Assembly (NCBI GenBank): GCA_029449245.1
Contig: JANATF010000008.1
Coordinates: forward strand, 992,001 to 1,056,000
DNA from: Mortierella alpina
Lineage: Eukaryota > Mortierellomycota > Mortierellomycetes > Mortierellales > Mortierellaceae
DNA length: 64,000 bases
Reading direction: 5' to 3'
Part shown: piece by piece, positions 1 to 11,396 of the stretch
Position numbering within the stretch: the stretch's first letter is position 1
How the letters are laid out: the number at the start of each line of letters is the position of its first letter
Notes under the pieces: model-generated
What the model was told of the DNA's origin: nothing
Databases searched by the model: none
Seen by the model: only the letters and a program-made list of their open reading frames with translations
Translations under genes and position numbers: made by a program

Positions 1-2930
1 TGCTGGAAATCTATAGTATCAATAAATGCCAGCGAGACCATCGACATCAATTCATTTTTTTATATTCGTTGCCATAGGTGTATGGCGCCTACCACGACTG
101 CAAGCATTGAAGTTGCATCCCGGGAATAGCATTGCGCCTGTGCTTCTGATGTCATAAACAGTCAACAGTGCAAATACAAGGGTGCCCAGACGTTTCGTCA
201 AGGACTTAAGGCAGTGATATCGATATGGGTTTATAATGGGATGAGAATCGGAGGCGCTCAGCTGTTGCTAGTTATGGCACGATAGATAATGATATAATAT
301 TACGTGTCTGGCTTCTCCTTTCAATATTCTCCGTTCCCCTGATTCTCCAAGTAGGTATCCTGCAGACAGGCAGAAACTTGAAGGGTTCATAGGCGAAGAA
401 TAGTCGGACTTGCTGTCGCCTGCAGACGCGCCAGAAACAATTACCAAGGTGTGTATGACATGCCTTTGCGATGCACGGTCAATAAAAAACCCCCTCCCTC
501 TCTGTCTCCACCAGATCTCAGCGAGGTCAAAGCGTCAATTGTTTGCCAACCCACTTTCTTTGCATTTCTGAGATTGGCACCCTCAATTCCTCTCCAGGAA
601 TAGCGCGTCATCTCCAGTCCACGGAGTGATCTAAAAAAGCGTATCCGACTGTTTGTTCTTACCCTGTTTGAGTGTGACACGAAAGACCGCAATGGGTTTG
701 GTCGTTGGGCAATGCCAAAGTTATTTCCGGGGTTGTAATCAAAACTCGAAACATCCTTCTCTCTGTTTATTTCCCCCGTTCTGTGAATAACGGAGTAAAA
801 AGACAAAAAAAAAGACGTTGCGTTGGAAGGGCAATGCTAGTCATCGCCCAGGGTGTGCGTGTGTGGGGGGCGGAGGCTTCAGGGACCTTGCGCTTTACGC
901 GCACAGGCTCTAAAACATTTAAAGTTCTCTTTGATCGCCCAATTAAGCAACTTTGTCCAAGGACAAAGTGGGCATAGACATGCAAGACCTCCCTATCTAT
1001 AGGCAGGTAAGACGGGAGCAATGTGCCCCTCTCTCTCTCTCTCTCTCTCTCTCATTCTCTTTTTTTCGACTTCTCTCTTTCTATCGTCCTCCCTCTCTTT
1101 CTCTCTCTCCCCCTCCCTCTCTCTCTCTGTCATCTACGCTTTCGCCTCTGGACAGCGTCTACTTTTTATTCGGTTTGATCGTATTACTTTGTCCCCTTGA
1201 TCCTACGTTCAATGGGTGTTTCAACCCTTTCGCACGTCAATGCACTTTGTCGTTGCAAAACGCAGGAGGAATAAAATATGTATGCAAACCTGACGAGAGG
1301 AGGTGCTGTGGGACCCAGTAAAGTCCTGCAGAGTCGCAGTTTTTGGCTGTTGCTGTGGAAAAAAATGAGGTCATGGGTCATATTGGTAAACAGACAAAAA
1401 GAAAGGTCGCGTGTGTAAAAAAAAACAAGGGTAAGGACGCGTTTGGAGATGGAGCTTGCAAATAATGCAACAGAGAGATGACCAAAGGTATAATCTGCAT
1501 TGCCATGGGGAACCTGATTTGGTCTTATCCGAGTTCAGTCGATATACATACTACGGAGACTCTTTCGCTCGATAGGAGAGGAGAGGAGGGGGCGAGAAAA
1601 GGAATAACTGTGGCTGAAGATGGGTGAGAAGGGACGCTGTTCAGCCCCAGCAATGAGCCCGAGTCGCACTTGTGATAGGCAAGCATCGAAAGGCGATTTT
1701 TTTTTTACCTAGGGCACGGTCTACTGTGTAACTGGAACGCTGCATATTGTGGATTTCAGTTTTTTTGTGCACGTCCACCGTCTCAAATGGTGCTGTGGGA
1801 AGTTTTTGCTTGCGCCCTCCCCTTGAACATGTCCATGTACAAGTTGCATAGAATGGTCCCTTGTCATTTTCCACAAGGGATGGTTTCACGCAACCTCGCT
1901 CAGCGGGGTGTATCGCATTGAGTACAATGTGGCTGGATCATTGCAGTGGGACTTTGGGAGGTAAGAAAATATAGTATAGAGAGGGGCGGGTTTGAATAGC
2001 CCAGATGACATCTGTCCTCCAACTGGTTTACGAGTGGGGAAAACGATTCCACTGTAAAAAAAAAAAATAGCGTGTCTGACCGCGCTCAAACGTGCATCGC
2101 GCTGCCCGTTTTCACTCGCCACACTTAGTCAGACAAGGAAAAGGAAGCAATTGACTTTTTCATTCCTGCATACATGTATGAGTGAGATGCGAAAGCACTG
2201 TCCTCTCGTTTATTCGCCTCGTATGCTTGGGATCTTCAATAGGGTAAAAGATGTTGCTCTCTTTGCCGGGTACACCTATTTTTAAAAAGTTGTGGGCAAC
2301 TTGCGCCAGTCGAGCAACATCTTTGGATGAGCGGTGGTAACGGTGAGGTTCTTTCCAGCATTGGATGCATCTCCGCCTTGGCCGCCTATTGTCGAACGAA
2401 GCTAAGTTCGTGTAAAGAGGGGCGGAAAGATCCCTGTGCAGATCGCTGGCTGTGGTAAAGAAGGAATCGCGCTTTGACCTTTGAGGCACAGTAAAGTCCT
2501 CGACACGTCATGTCTCTGATCCTGATACAAGTGGGCCTCTGGTCAACTCCGAGTTGATCTGTGGGCTTTTGACAAAGCGAGTAGAGTGTGCGGGTGGAGG
2601 ACTTGCTTTGACGTCGATCATGAATGTGGGCAGTAAAATGATTCAGAGTCCCCTTCAGCTACGAAGCACGAATGCGAGCAAACAGTCCTTTCCCTTCGCC
2701 TCCCGCCGTTGGCGTCCGAATAAAGAAAAGCATCGTTTCGTGCCCCATTTACTGGCAGGAATGACTTTCTGTCCTCTTATGAGAGGAAACAGACCATCCC
2801 CGTCTTTGTTTCTTCTTGGGCGCGCGTGGACCATGTTGAAGGTTGTCCATTCAATCGCAATTTAATCACTATCGTACGTTGCAGCCTTTGATGGACGCCA
2901 TGATAGAGTTTAACATGCGTAATGGTTCGC
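1..2930. other. Intergenic region, no recognisable gene
   Basis: About 2.9 kb with only short open frames, none with a recognisable motif. Many of these frames begin at TTG or GTG rather than ATG. A long CT-rich run lies at about 1031-1133. An open frame on the minus strand (2160-2489) contains a short Arg/Cys/His-rich stretch but no known domain, so I do not call it a gene. Confidence 0.6.
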
Positions 2931-2937
2931 TATAAAA
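2931..2937 (+). promoter_or_regulatory. TATA box of the HMG-box gene
   Basis: TATAAAA followed by GGG lies about 270 bp upstream of the HMG-box start codon. It is followed by a pyrimidine-rich leader (about 2955-3200), the usual leader type in this window. Transcription would be expected to start near 2960-2970. This is positional inference only. Confidence 0.55.
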
Positions 2938-3203
2938 GGGCGACTTGCGGCCCTTCCACTCCGACCACTTTTCTCTTCAACTCAACACGCAAACGCACAA
3001 ACACAACTACATTCTCCCATCGCCCTGCACATACATCCTCAGCTTATACATCTCGTCTTTGTTCACGATCCTCCTTCACTCTTGCCACATAGCCGCTCTT
3101 CCACTCTTCACAGAAGAAACCCCTTTTCCACAGGTCCCAGCCGGCTGCCACCCTCATCCTCAGCCTTTTCGTTTCTCATTTTGTCTGCACAACAAACTCT
3201 GAT

Positions 3204-4718
3204 ATGATCTGCTCGATCCCAAGAAATATTTCAAGCAAGCAGCAGCAACATACCACATTCTCCGAGTCCCACGTCAATTCTCGCCCGTCTCACTATTCGA
3301 CTTTATCCTCCTCAGCAGCATCCACTTCGTCTTCGTGTTCTACGCTGTCTTCTCTTTCAGATTTCTCCTCAGACAGCAGTGATCAATCCTTGTTCAGGAT
3401 GACCTCAGGATCTTTCGGACTCGAGTCTCCCAAGTACATGGGCTCCGCCAACTACAGCAGTGTAGCTTCGCCAGCCTCCAAGAATGTCGATTCATCGTCC
3501 AGGCTTAAAAAGATTCCCCGCCCTCCAAATTCATTTCTGATCTATCGAAAGGAGCATGCGGCAAGGTACGCTGGTCTGGTAGCAACCGAGCTTTCCACAA
3601 AACTGGCCCAAGCCTGGAAGAAGGAATCTACCGAGCGACGCAACCACTACGCCATGCTGGCAGAGAAGGCCAAGCAGGATCATGCTATAAAGTATCCCAA
3701 TTACAAGTTCACACCTATGAAGCGCGGCACAGGAAAACGCGCACTTGCTTTGAAAGCCATGGCCAACGCTGCAAAGAAGGCGGCTTCATTCGATGCGCTT
3801 GAGAGTCCGGTCTCGCCCACTTTACCGATGTCGGCCGTGTTGGAACGTCCTAGGCGCAATGTTCAGCGTCCACAACGGTTTTCCTCAAGCATGCCATCGT
3901 ACTCGTGCTCGACAGTTCCCTCCGTGGCCGGGGACTCGAGGCGTACTTATAGTTCATCTGCTTCGCCCATGTCCTCCTCCCTTTTCTTCCATCCGTATGC
4001 TATCCATCGGCCGGCAGGATCTCCTACGCCCTCTACCTCATCGTCGTTGTCCTCTATCGAAAACGACGATAGCGACTCGAGTGACATTGATGCTGAAGGA
4101 GAGGAAGTAGTTGAGCACTGTAGTAGCGAAGTGGACGATGGTACCCAGCAAATCTCCTACAAGTTCCAACAGCTGCTGAAAGGTCAGGAGGCGAATGGTT
4201 TGCAAGTACACCACAACAGCGTCCAAGCGGACCTGTCCTTAGGCTATGGAACATTACCGACACCTCCCTATCAAGAGGATCCAATCTCCCTATTCGAGTG
4301 CTCGACCTACCCATACCCGCCTCTACTCTCAATGGAAAGCTTTGAGCCCGAGTGCCTTGCCCGTGATGATGCTCAGTGGACGTCCATGGCCGGCCCCGGC
4401 TTCACGCTTGTGCCATCGTCCTCCTCGATCTCGTCTCATGGGTATCTAACACCTTCGTACGATGGAAGCAGCTTGCCTCTAAACTTTTCTATGGATGTGA
4501 TGACCTCGACGTCTGCGGTTCTCTGCCCACTGGATGCCACTGCATTTACGTACGGGACAGGATCACTCCCATATATGATCCTGAACGATGACCTAACGTT
4601 GTCTCCAGCTCCATCGCCTTGCTCCTCCTCAGCGTTGCTGTCACCTCAATCGCTCCATTCTGTCTGCATGCGCCCAGAAGTGGACGGCTACTTAGCGAAC
4701 GTTGCAGAATGGTTATAA
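3204..4718 (+). CDS. HMG-box (MATA_HMG-type) transcription factor
   Basis: Single-exon gene of 504 aa. Residues about 103-172 form one HMG box: it opens with KIPRPPNSFLIYRKEH, has the W of helix 2 in AQAWKKES, and ends in AIKYPNYKFTP. This matches the MATA_HMG class, which includes fungal mating-type and sex-locus regulators. The turn between helices 1 and 2 is a few residues shorter than in typical members. The N-terminus (1-100) is Ser-rich, and the long C-terminus is Ser/Pro-rich with an acidic stretch, as in fungal activators. It probably binds the minor groove and acts in the nucleus. Nothing nearby resembles the TPT/RNA-helicase flanks of the Mucoromycota sex locus, so I do not call it sexM or sexP. 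The start is the first ATG after a TATA box and CT-rich leader. Confidence 0.85.
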   Translation: MICSIPRNISSKQQQHTTFSESHVNSRPSHYSTLSSSAASTSSSCSTLSSLSDFSSDSSDQSLFRMTSGSFGLESPKYMGSANYSSVASPASKNVDSSSRLKKIPRPPNSFLIYRKEHAARYAGLVATELSTKLAQAWKKESTERRNHYAMLAEKAKQDHAIKYPNYKFTPMKRGTGKRALALKAMANAAKKAASFDALESPVSPTLPMSAVLERPRRNVQRPQRFSSSMPSYSCSTVPSVAGDSRRTYSSSASPMSSSLFFHPYAIHRPAGSPTPSTSSSLSSIENDDSDSSDIDAEGEEVVEHCSSEVDDGTQQISYKFQQLLKGQEANGLQVHHNSVQADLSLGYGTLPTPPYQEDPISLFECSTYPYPPLLSMESFEPECLARDDAQWTSMAGPGFTLVPSSSSISSHGYLTPSYDGSSLPLNFSMDVMTSTSAVLCPLDATAFTYGTGSLPYMILNDDLTLSPAPSPCSSSALLSPQSLHSVCMRPEVDGYLANVAEWL

Positions 4719-5004
4719 AAACACCTGTCCTCGTTCTTGCGTTTTCAATTCCTTTCACCTCACCTCTTCCTCCTCTTCGCGCATTGTGTATTTACTTCGA
4801 TAGATTCGCATATTTTCACAACATGGCAACATAAGATAATCATAAATGCTTGGTTTATTTGTCTAAGTGGTATTGCTCACGCAGAAGCGTGGTGGTATGT
4901 TAAAAAGCACAAGGAAGGTGTATGTAGCGAGGAGATGGGCGAGTGATGGTACAGATCGTGTGATATACATATGGAAACCGTTGAAAGCGGCGGGGATTGT
5001 GTCT

Positions 5005-5469
5005 TTAGGCAAACTCCCACTTGATGTCAATGACACCCTGAGCAAGAGGGGCCAGCTGCTGGAAGACAGCCTGGCTTAGATCCAAGGAACCGGTAGTGCA
5101 GAACTGTGCTGGGCAAGTGTCAGTGACACGAGCCTGGACAGTCTTTCCTCCGGCGGTGATCTTGACAGATTTACCGCACTGGGAGGTACCACCCATCTGG
5201 GCAGCGTTCAAGGCGACGATCATATCATTGGTGTTGAAGGGGGTGCCACAGGAGCCGACAGAGTCCGTGAACCAGGTGCCGCGGCCACTGAAGGGAGAGG
5301 AAGCGATAGCCTCGGTTGAGATCAGGTTCTGCTCCTCAAGGGGGATCACAGTGGCAGTGGTATGGCGAACGCCAACAGCGGGGGCAACAGAGGGATCGAT
5401 AGGAGCAGCAGAGACAGTGGCGGCCAGAGCAGCAGTGGCAATGATTGCTAGCTTGCAGAAGACGGTCAT
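5005..5469 (-). CDS. Secreted double-psi beta-barrel (RlpA/expansin-like) protein
   Basis: Single-exon protein of 154 aa. Residues 1-21 form a signal peptide (hydrophobic core, cleavage after TVSAA). The remainder from about residue 60 is a small double-psi beta-barrel: GRGTWFTDSVGSCG opens it, with conserved Cys pairs, then QARVTDTCPAQFC and SLDLSQAVFQQLAP. Such small fungal proteins (barwin, expansin-like, papain-inhibitor-like) are secreted to the wall and surroundings and are usually non-catalytic. No carbohydrate-binding module is attached. The gene converges on the HMG-box gene, with stops 286 bp apart. A TATA-like sequence lies about 155 bp upstream. Confidence 0.88.
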   Translation of the reverse strand: MTVFCKLAIIATAALAATVSAAPIDPSVAPAVGVRHTTATVIPLEEQNLISTEAIASSPFSGRGTWFTDSVGSCGTPFNTNDMIVALNAAQMGGTSQCGKSVKITAGGKTVQARVTDTCPAQFCTTGSLDLSQAVFQQLAPLAQGVIDIKWEFA

Positions 5470-5621
5470 GATGGAGATCGAGTGAGATGAAATTAGCGCG
5501 GGGGTAGTTGGGTGTTTGCGAGGGCTGTACTTGTAGAAAGTAGGGGTGGGGGGATGTGCTTGAAGGAGCTGAGGAATTGGTTTGGATGATGAAAGGCAAA
5601 TTGCTGGACGCTCGTCGGGTC

Positions 5622-5628
5622 TTTTATA
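5622..5628 (-). promoter_or_regulatory. TATA box of the expansin-like gene
   Basis: On the minus strand this reads TATAAAA, about 155 bp upstream of the ATG at 5469 and oriented towards it. Spacing and orientation are the only evidence. Confidence 0.5.
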
Positions 5629-5629
5629 T

Positions 5630-6164
5630 GTCTTTTTTTTCTTCTCTCGTTTGCAGATTAGGTAGCGTGTGTGCCTTGTGCTTGAAGCGGGGCCTGGATT
5701 GCAAGTGCTCCGTGCGATCGAGGAGTGGGGTGCGACTGCCAGATTTCACACTGTACGTGGAAACCAAGAAGAAAAATGCACGGGTTCCGACAGCTTATTG
5801 GCAGCCAGGTACATTTCTTGTATACAGGCACCGACAAGTGCTCGTGCGTGGTTGGCTGAACGCGCCCATTGGCGTCTGCGCCAGCTTCATTTCACTCAGC
5901 GCTCAAGATCTTGCTCCGATTCGGCAGGACGCCAGGGCTGAAGAATTATTTCTCAGGGTCAAGCATGTCCAATTGGACAGGCTTTGACGTCGTCAGCCAA
6001 GCTCTGCTAGTCATTCAGCCATTCAACCATTCAAATCCCTGAAGCATCACTGTCTTATAGGACTGGGGGTCTTGGATCAGGGTCACTCGTACTGAGAAAG
6101 AGTAGCAGAGTGGCCACCCAAACCTTTAACTACCGAGACCATGCGAGCGACCTCGGCTGAGTCT
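5630..6164. other. Intergenic region up to the MITE
   Basis: No protein motif or RNA was recognised in about 530 bp. Two overlapping short plus-strand frames here have no domain signature and look accidental. Confidence 0.5.
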
Positions 6165-6172
6165 GTGTTTCG

Positions 6173-6374
6173 TACGGCCCTGAACGAGCAAAATATTTTA
6201 CTTGCTCGCTAAGATCATAGCACTGCAGAAACACGCGCGGCCCTCCGGGGCCAACAAAGAAGGTAGAAGATAGTAAAAGTGCAGTTGCTGTAGCGAGCGA
6301 GCAACAAATTCAAGCACTCGCTCACGTAGCGAGTTGCTCACTTTAGCGAGCATGCTCGCTAGTTCAGGGCCGTA
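6173..6374. mobile_element. Non-autonomous hAT-like MITE, 202 bp, with 8-bp target duplication
   Basis: A perfect 13-bp terminal inverted repeat, TACGGCCCTGAAC, bounds the element (6173-6185, and its reverse complement at 6362-6374). Directly outside both ends lies the same 8-bp word GTGTTTCG (6165-6172 and 6375-6382), an intact target-site duplication. An 8-bp duplication with short inverted repeats is the hallmark of the hAT superfamily. The interior has no coding capacity but is packed with GCTCGCT/AGCGAGC words, including a 16-bp palindrome at 6345-6360 and an inverted pair at 6317-6322 and 6328-6333. These resemble hAT subterminal transposase-binding motifs. The identical duplications suggest a recent insertion. 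No matching transposase gene is in the window. Confidence 0.87.
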
Positions 6375-6543
6375 GTGTTTCGTAAGTTACAAGTTGGTTG
6401 ACGATATCGCGCTATCACAGAGAGCTCTGGGGGATTCCAGGGATCTCGGTGGCCACGTTTGTAGGCAGCTGAGACGTACCTTCTAAGAAGCGCGGATGAG
6501 GGTGGGTATATGGTTGGGATCGCAGGCACACTGACCAGACCTA

Positions 6544-8450
6544 TATTTTTAGGTTTGTGCGGCGCGCAAAAGTACATATAGTGCTATATAAACACCATAC
6601 AGCGCACCAGAGCGTCCTTGCGGATCGCACTGAGTGCTTGGTGCCGCTACCCAGGCCAGCCGGTAGCCACCTGTAGCCATTGCGTCCCCTAGGGCTCTCT
6701 CTCTCTCTGATATTGATCGACTGACCTCAGCTTTGGAAGGCGACTTTGCTAATGGGGAGTTTTGGCGCCTGATCATTTCCATCCACTTTCTCGAGCCCAG
6801 GGAGTGTGCTGCATCACGCACGGCACTCTTTTCGTGGTTTGCTCATCGTCGCCATCTGAGTTGCGGAATCGACCCGCTCTCCATGGGTAGGTACCTTTGC
6901 GATGGAGACTATTGGTAAGCGCGAATCTTGCCGATTCTCGAAATTGATTATAAATGCGATTCATGCAGCTGGGACGATCGAGCTCGCTCTGGACAAGCCC
7001 ACCATACATGTATCATCGCATTATACGCACCTCGGCACTAGTCGACGAGCATTCGCAAGATCCGACCCTAATCAGCCAATAAGACATGCCATACGGTTCC
7101 TATGGCCCATATGCAAGTGCCTGGGAACTCAGGCACCGTGGGTCAGTGCTGTATTTTTAGGTTTGTGTGCCGTGCAAAAGTACATATAATGCTATATAAA
7201 CACCATACAGTGCACCAGCGAGTCCTCGAGGATTGCGTTCAAGGCCTGGCAACGTTACCCGGGTCACCAGGTAGCCATTGAGAGCCCTAGTGCTCTCTCT
7301 CTGATATTGATCGACTGACCTCAGCTTTGGAAGGCGACTTTGCTAATGGGAGCCGCGCCTGATCATTTCCTTCCACTTTCTCAAGCCCAGGGAGTGTGCT
7401 GCATCACGCACGGCACTCTTTTCGTGGTTTGCTCATCGTCGCCATCTGAGTTGCGGAATCGACGCGTTCTCCATGGGTAGGGACCTTTGCGATGGAGAAT
7501 TTTGTTAAGCGCGAATCTTGCCGATTCTTGAAATTGATTATAAATGCGATTCATGCAGCTGGGACGATCGAGCTCGCTTTGGACAAGCCCACCATACATG
7601 TATCATCGCATTATACGCACCTCGGCACTAGTCGACGAGCATCCGCAAGATTCGACCCTGATCAGCCAATAAGACATGCCATACGGTTCCTATGGCCCAT
7701 ATGCAAGTGCCTGGGAACTCGGGCACAGTGGGTCAGTGCTGTATTTTTAGGTTTGTGTGTAGTGCAAAAGTAAATATAATGCTATATAAACACCATACAG
7801 TGCCTCGAGGATTGCAGGGGCTGGCAACGTTACCCGGGGCACCAGGTAACCATTGAAAGCCCTAGGGCTCTCTCTCTGATAGCATGTGGCTGCAGCCTTG
7901 AAAGGCGACTTTGCTAATGCAGTTTTTGGTGCCTGATCATTTCAATCCACTTTCTCGAGCCCTGGGAGTGTGCTGCATCACGCACGGCACTCTTTTCTTG
8001 GCTTGCTCATCGTCGCCATCTGAGTTGCGGAATCGACCCGTTCTCCATGGGTAGGGACCTTTGCGATGGAGAATTTTGTTAAGCGCGAATCTTGCCGATT
8101 CTTGAAATTGATTATAAATGCGATTCATGCAGCTGGGACGATCGAGCTCGCTCTGGACAAGCCCACCATACATGTATCATCGCATTATACGCACCTCGGT
8201 ACTAGTCGACGAGCATCCGCAAGATTTGACCCCGATCGGCCAATAAGAGGTGCCATATGGTTCCTATGGCCCATTCATGTGCCTGGATCTCGGGAACAGT
8301 GGGCCACTGCTTATATTTTTTAATTATTATTTTGGCCTGCGTGCCCTGTGCAAGATTACATATAATGCTGCACAAACACCATGAGCACTCCAACGGGTCG
8401 CGCGGATCGCATTGAGTGCCTGGTTTGCTACTGTAACCACTATTTAGCCA
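6544..8450. repeat. Tandem array of about 570-610-bp units (three full copies and a partial fourth)
   Basis: The marker TATTTTTAGGTTTGTG recurs at 6544, 7152 and 7742, and a decayed copy begins near 8314. This gives unit lengths of 608, 590 and 572 bp, shrinking along the array. Each unit carries, in order: a TATA-like CTATATAAACACCATACAG, a CT run, a nearly invariant core of about 320 bp (for example 6800-7130, 7400-7720, 7960-8270), and a GTGCCTGGGAACTC hairpin-like segment. The core is open on both strands in every copy. However, copy-to-copy changes in both frames include many amino-acid replacements, so I regard it as non-coding. The unit function is unknown; options are a satellite-like duplication or an RNA-producing repeat. 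Confidence 0.88.
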
Positions 8451-8454
8451 TGGT

Positions 8455-11396
8455 GTGGCTAAGGCTCATCTTGTGTTGTGTTTGTAGCGAGAACGATCGA
8501 TCGACAAGATCAAACAAAGCGCCGCGATAGAGTATCTCTGCGACACAAAGAGTACACAAGATGTGCTAAGGAGTGGTTCTATTTCTCGACGCATACACGG
8601 ACGAACAACACGGACACTGGGCGATAGATGGAAACAAAGCGCGCGCGATGCGGACAGTGATCGTTTGTTAACAAAACGATAAATAGTCTGACAGGCCATC
8701 AGACAACACCCTCGACAAATGGATAGTAACTCACTGTCATTATAGCTTCGATTGCCCTTGTCTCGACAATCACGAAATAGATTTGGCATCATCTGCTGTT
8801 GGTCATTAAAGGAGTGAGATGGAGATGATAGTGCGATGCCACCCAGGGATTGACCATTTTGTGGGCGTAGTTCTCGAGTGAGGATTAAAGTACAGTGCTC
8901 TGTTTCTTCAAGCTGCTGCCATTGGTACCAGTCTAGAGCAGTGTTGGTCCTTTGTTGATGTTGCTGTTGTTGATGCTGGCGTCGCATCATGTGTGTTATG
9001 TGTACCTCGATCGAATGCACGATGGTCAGCCTCATAGTCCGATGATATCTGATGGCGTGGCACCCACTTGACCACAGCTTATGACTTTGCCCCAAAGGAG
9101 GGAGGCAATAAGCGTAGATACGACAACGAACAGACGGAAGCTGCTTCTGAAAACGATGGGGGGCAAGCCAGCCAGCCAGCGATCGAAAAAAAAAGTTCGT
9201 ACTCCTCCGCAAAACAAAATTGTGGAAGCACAGTAAAGCAAGCCCACGGAGAACTGTCATCAGGAGCGGCATATCGCCCGCGAGAGCGTGTGAGGTGAAG
9301 AGTTGGTCCCCCTATCATTTCAGATTGTTATATCAAGGTTTTTCTTCAGTGCGAGCATTTTCAGACTCCACTCTCGTAGCCACTGACTGAGAGGACAATT
9401 CATACGAGTAAGAGATGAGAAGTTGAGACTCATTGGGTCCAGGTGAGGAGGGCCGCTCTCTGGGATATGAATGCAATATCGCATAAGCAACGCTCAATGC
9501 CGTTGAGCAGAGCCATGTCTTGGAATGCAATCACCTCAAGTTCGCGTCCAGAGGCCGAGGGAGGCCATGCAACGGCATAGATAATACGCGTGCACTGCCA
9601 TATCAACGGCCGCTCTCTGTCCAGAGGGTCGGAGTCCAGCAGTCTCCACTTTTCCTAACACTTACAGGAGACTAAACTGCCATTCATACGCTAAATACGG
9701 AGAGCGCTGTGCCATCGGAAGAATAGGCCCCATGGGGCAAAAGGCAGGAGCGAAAGGGCCAACTCTGCTTGCCAATTTAAAAAATTGAGTAGCATCCTGT
9801 ACATGGTTCATGTATCCTACGACGATAGTCTTTAGTACTACGAGCAAACCCCTCAACTCCATCGCTGGTCAAGTTCGTTATCTAGCATTCTTTATCGATA
9901 CGGCGGGCATACATCCGTCCGTGTTGCTGTCCACAAGGTGCCCGTGCAAATACTCTTTATCATCCAGAAAGTGTTGAGATCCGATACCCCCTGCAGCACT
10001 GACAGAAGACGGGCTGCCCGCAGCGGAGAAACCATTTCATTTCAACACACCCCTGCTCTCTGCTCTTGAAAGGATACTCCGTGTGTGTTTGTTTACTGTG
10101 CTTCCTGCTGCCAGATCATCAAAGTAAAGCTCTATTGTCCATATTCTCCTAGCGCAGCCTCATGCGGTACCTTCACATCGACTCAATAGTGTGCTACCCG
10201 TTACCGATGATTCTGATAAGAGACACACTAGGAGAAGATCAAGCAGCTGTTGTTCATTTTTGTTTGTCGCACAGGACGAGCATGAGGTTGTGGAGCAGCC
10301 ATGCTAGATGCAGCAAGAAACAATAATGCGATTGCAATCAAGGATGAACCGTGGACTCGTTCGTGGGTTGCCGAATGCAAAACAAATACAGTATCGAGGG
10401 CGAGGTTGGCTGGAACCCACGAGTCGGACTCTATTCTCTGAAGGATGACACGAGCCACTAGCCATGAATGAAGGACTAAAGACCTCAGCCTGGAGATCTT
10501 TGGCAATCTGTCTCGGATTGTTTTACGTTTCATCAACTACAATGCACAGAACATTGGCGACTACTGTACATGTAGTGCATCGCGACTGTACAGTCCTGTC
10601 CATCCCCAGGGGCAAACCGAGAATCTACAAGGCAACGGTCGCAGGAGAGGGCGGCCTCTAGACCCGAGCAAGCCCACACACACCAGCCGGCCTGTCCCTA
10701 GCCGTGGAGGTGTCCTGGCTGGACCAGCGGAGGGAGGAGGCCCGAGGCGACAAAAATATAGAAGGTGCAAACCCTATTTAAGAGTATGAGATTCAAATCT
10801 GAGTGGTGCTTTTCTCCTCGCTCATTCTCGCTCATTCTCGCAGCCTTGGTCCTCTGTCCTCTGTCCGCCTAGGCCCTTTCATCGCACTCCCTCGCCGCCT
10901 CAAGCTCCTGCTCAGATCCATCGCTCGACAGCCAGTGGACAGAGAGACTCGCGCCTCGTCTCCTCGCCGGTCGACGCTGCCACAGCTACACGCCTCCTGC
11001 CCCTGTCCCTCTGTACCGACTTCCGAGTACCTGCAAAGCCTGTTGGGTTTCAATCTTCCCACCTTAACCGCTCCTTCCTCTTTTGTTCTTTTTCCTCCCA
11101 CCGTTCTGACTCTCTTTCGCTCGCTCTCTTTCTTTCCTTCTTTCTCTCTCTCTCTCCTTCACTCTCCTTCTCACTCTTGGTCTCTCTCCTTGCTCCTCTC
11201 TATCTCTCTACCCTCTCTACCCTCTCTGCCCTCTCTACCCTCTCTCTCTCTCCATCGTCCTCCCCCTCTCCTCCCTTCCCTCTCTTCCACATACCTGGAC
11301 TCTATTTCAGACTCACCTTTCTCCTTTCGCCTCCTTCATCCACCAGCAACGACAATCCCGACTTCCATCTCTCTGCACGCGACAGTACCAGCCAAC
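8455..11396. other. Intergenic region and pyrimidine-rich leader of the pseudokinase gene
   Basis: No recognised gene lies in 8455-10790. A 268-codon minus-strand frame at 8466-9272 has no motif and a composition unlike the window's real genes, so it is not called. From about 10800 to 11390 the sequence becomes strongly CT-rich (densest at 11110-11290). This looks like the transcribed leader of the next gene rather than coding DNA. Confidence 0.5.

Noticed and set aside
2160-2489. Minus-strand frame with an Arg-rich C-x2-C segment resembling a transposase zinc motif
   Set aside because: Only one Cys pair, no DDE/D residues and no terminal repeats were found; too weak to call a transposon remnant.
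3204-4718. sexM/sexP mating-type assignment of the HMG gene
   Set aside because: HMG factors of this class are numerous, and the expected flanking transporter and RNA helicase genes are absent.
6773-8323. Repeated open frames on both strands of the tandem units (MYGGLVQ... on minus; RESCRF... on plus)
   Set aside because: They recur only because the DNA core is repeated. Differences between copies include many replacement changes in both frames, and the frame ends differ, so selection for protein is not supported.
8466-9272. 268-codon minus-strand open frame
   Set aside because: No domain, a biased Arg/Ser/Cys-rich composition and no intron or promoter signals; it is most likely a chance frame.
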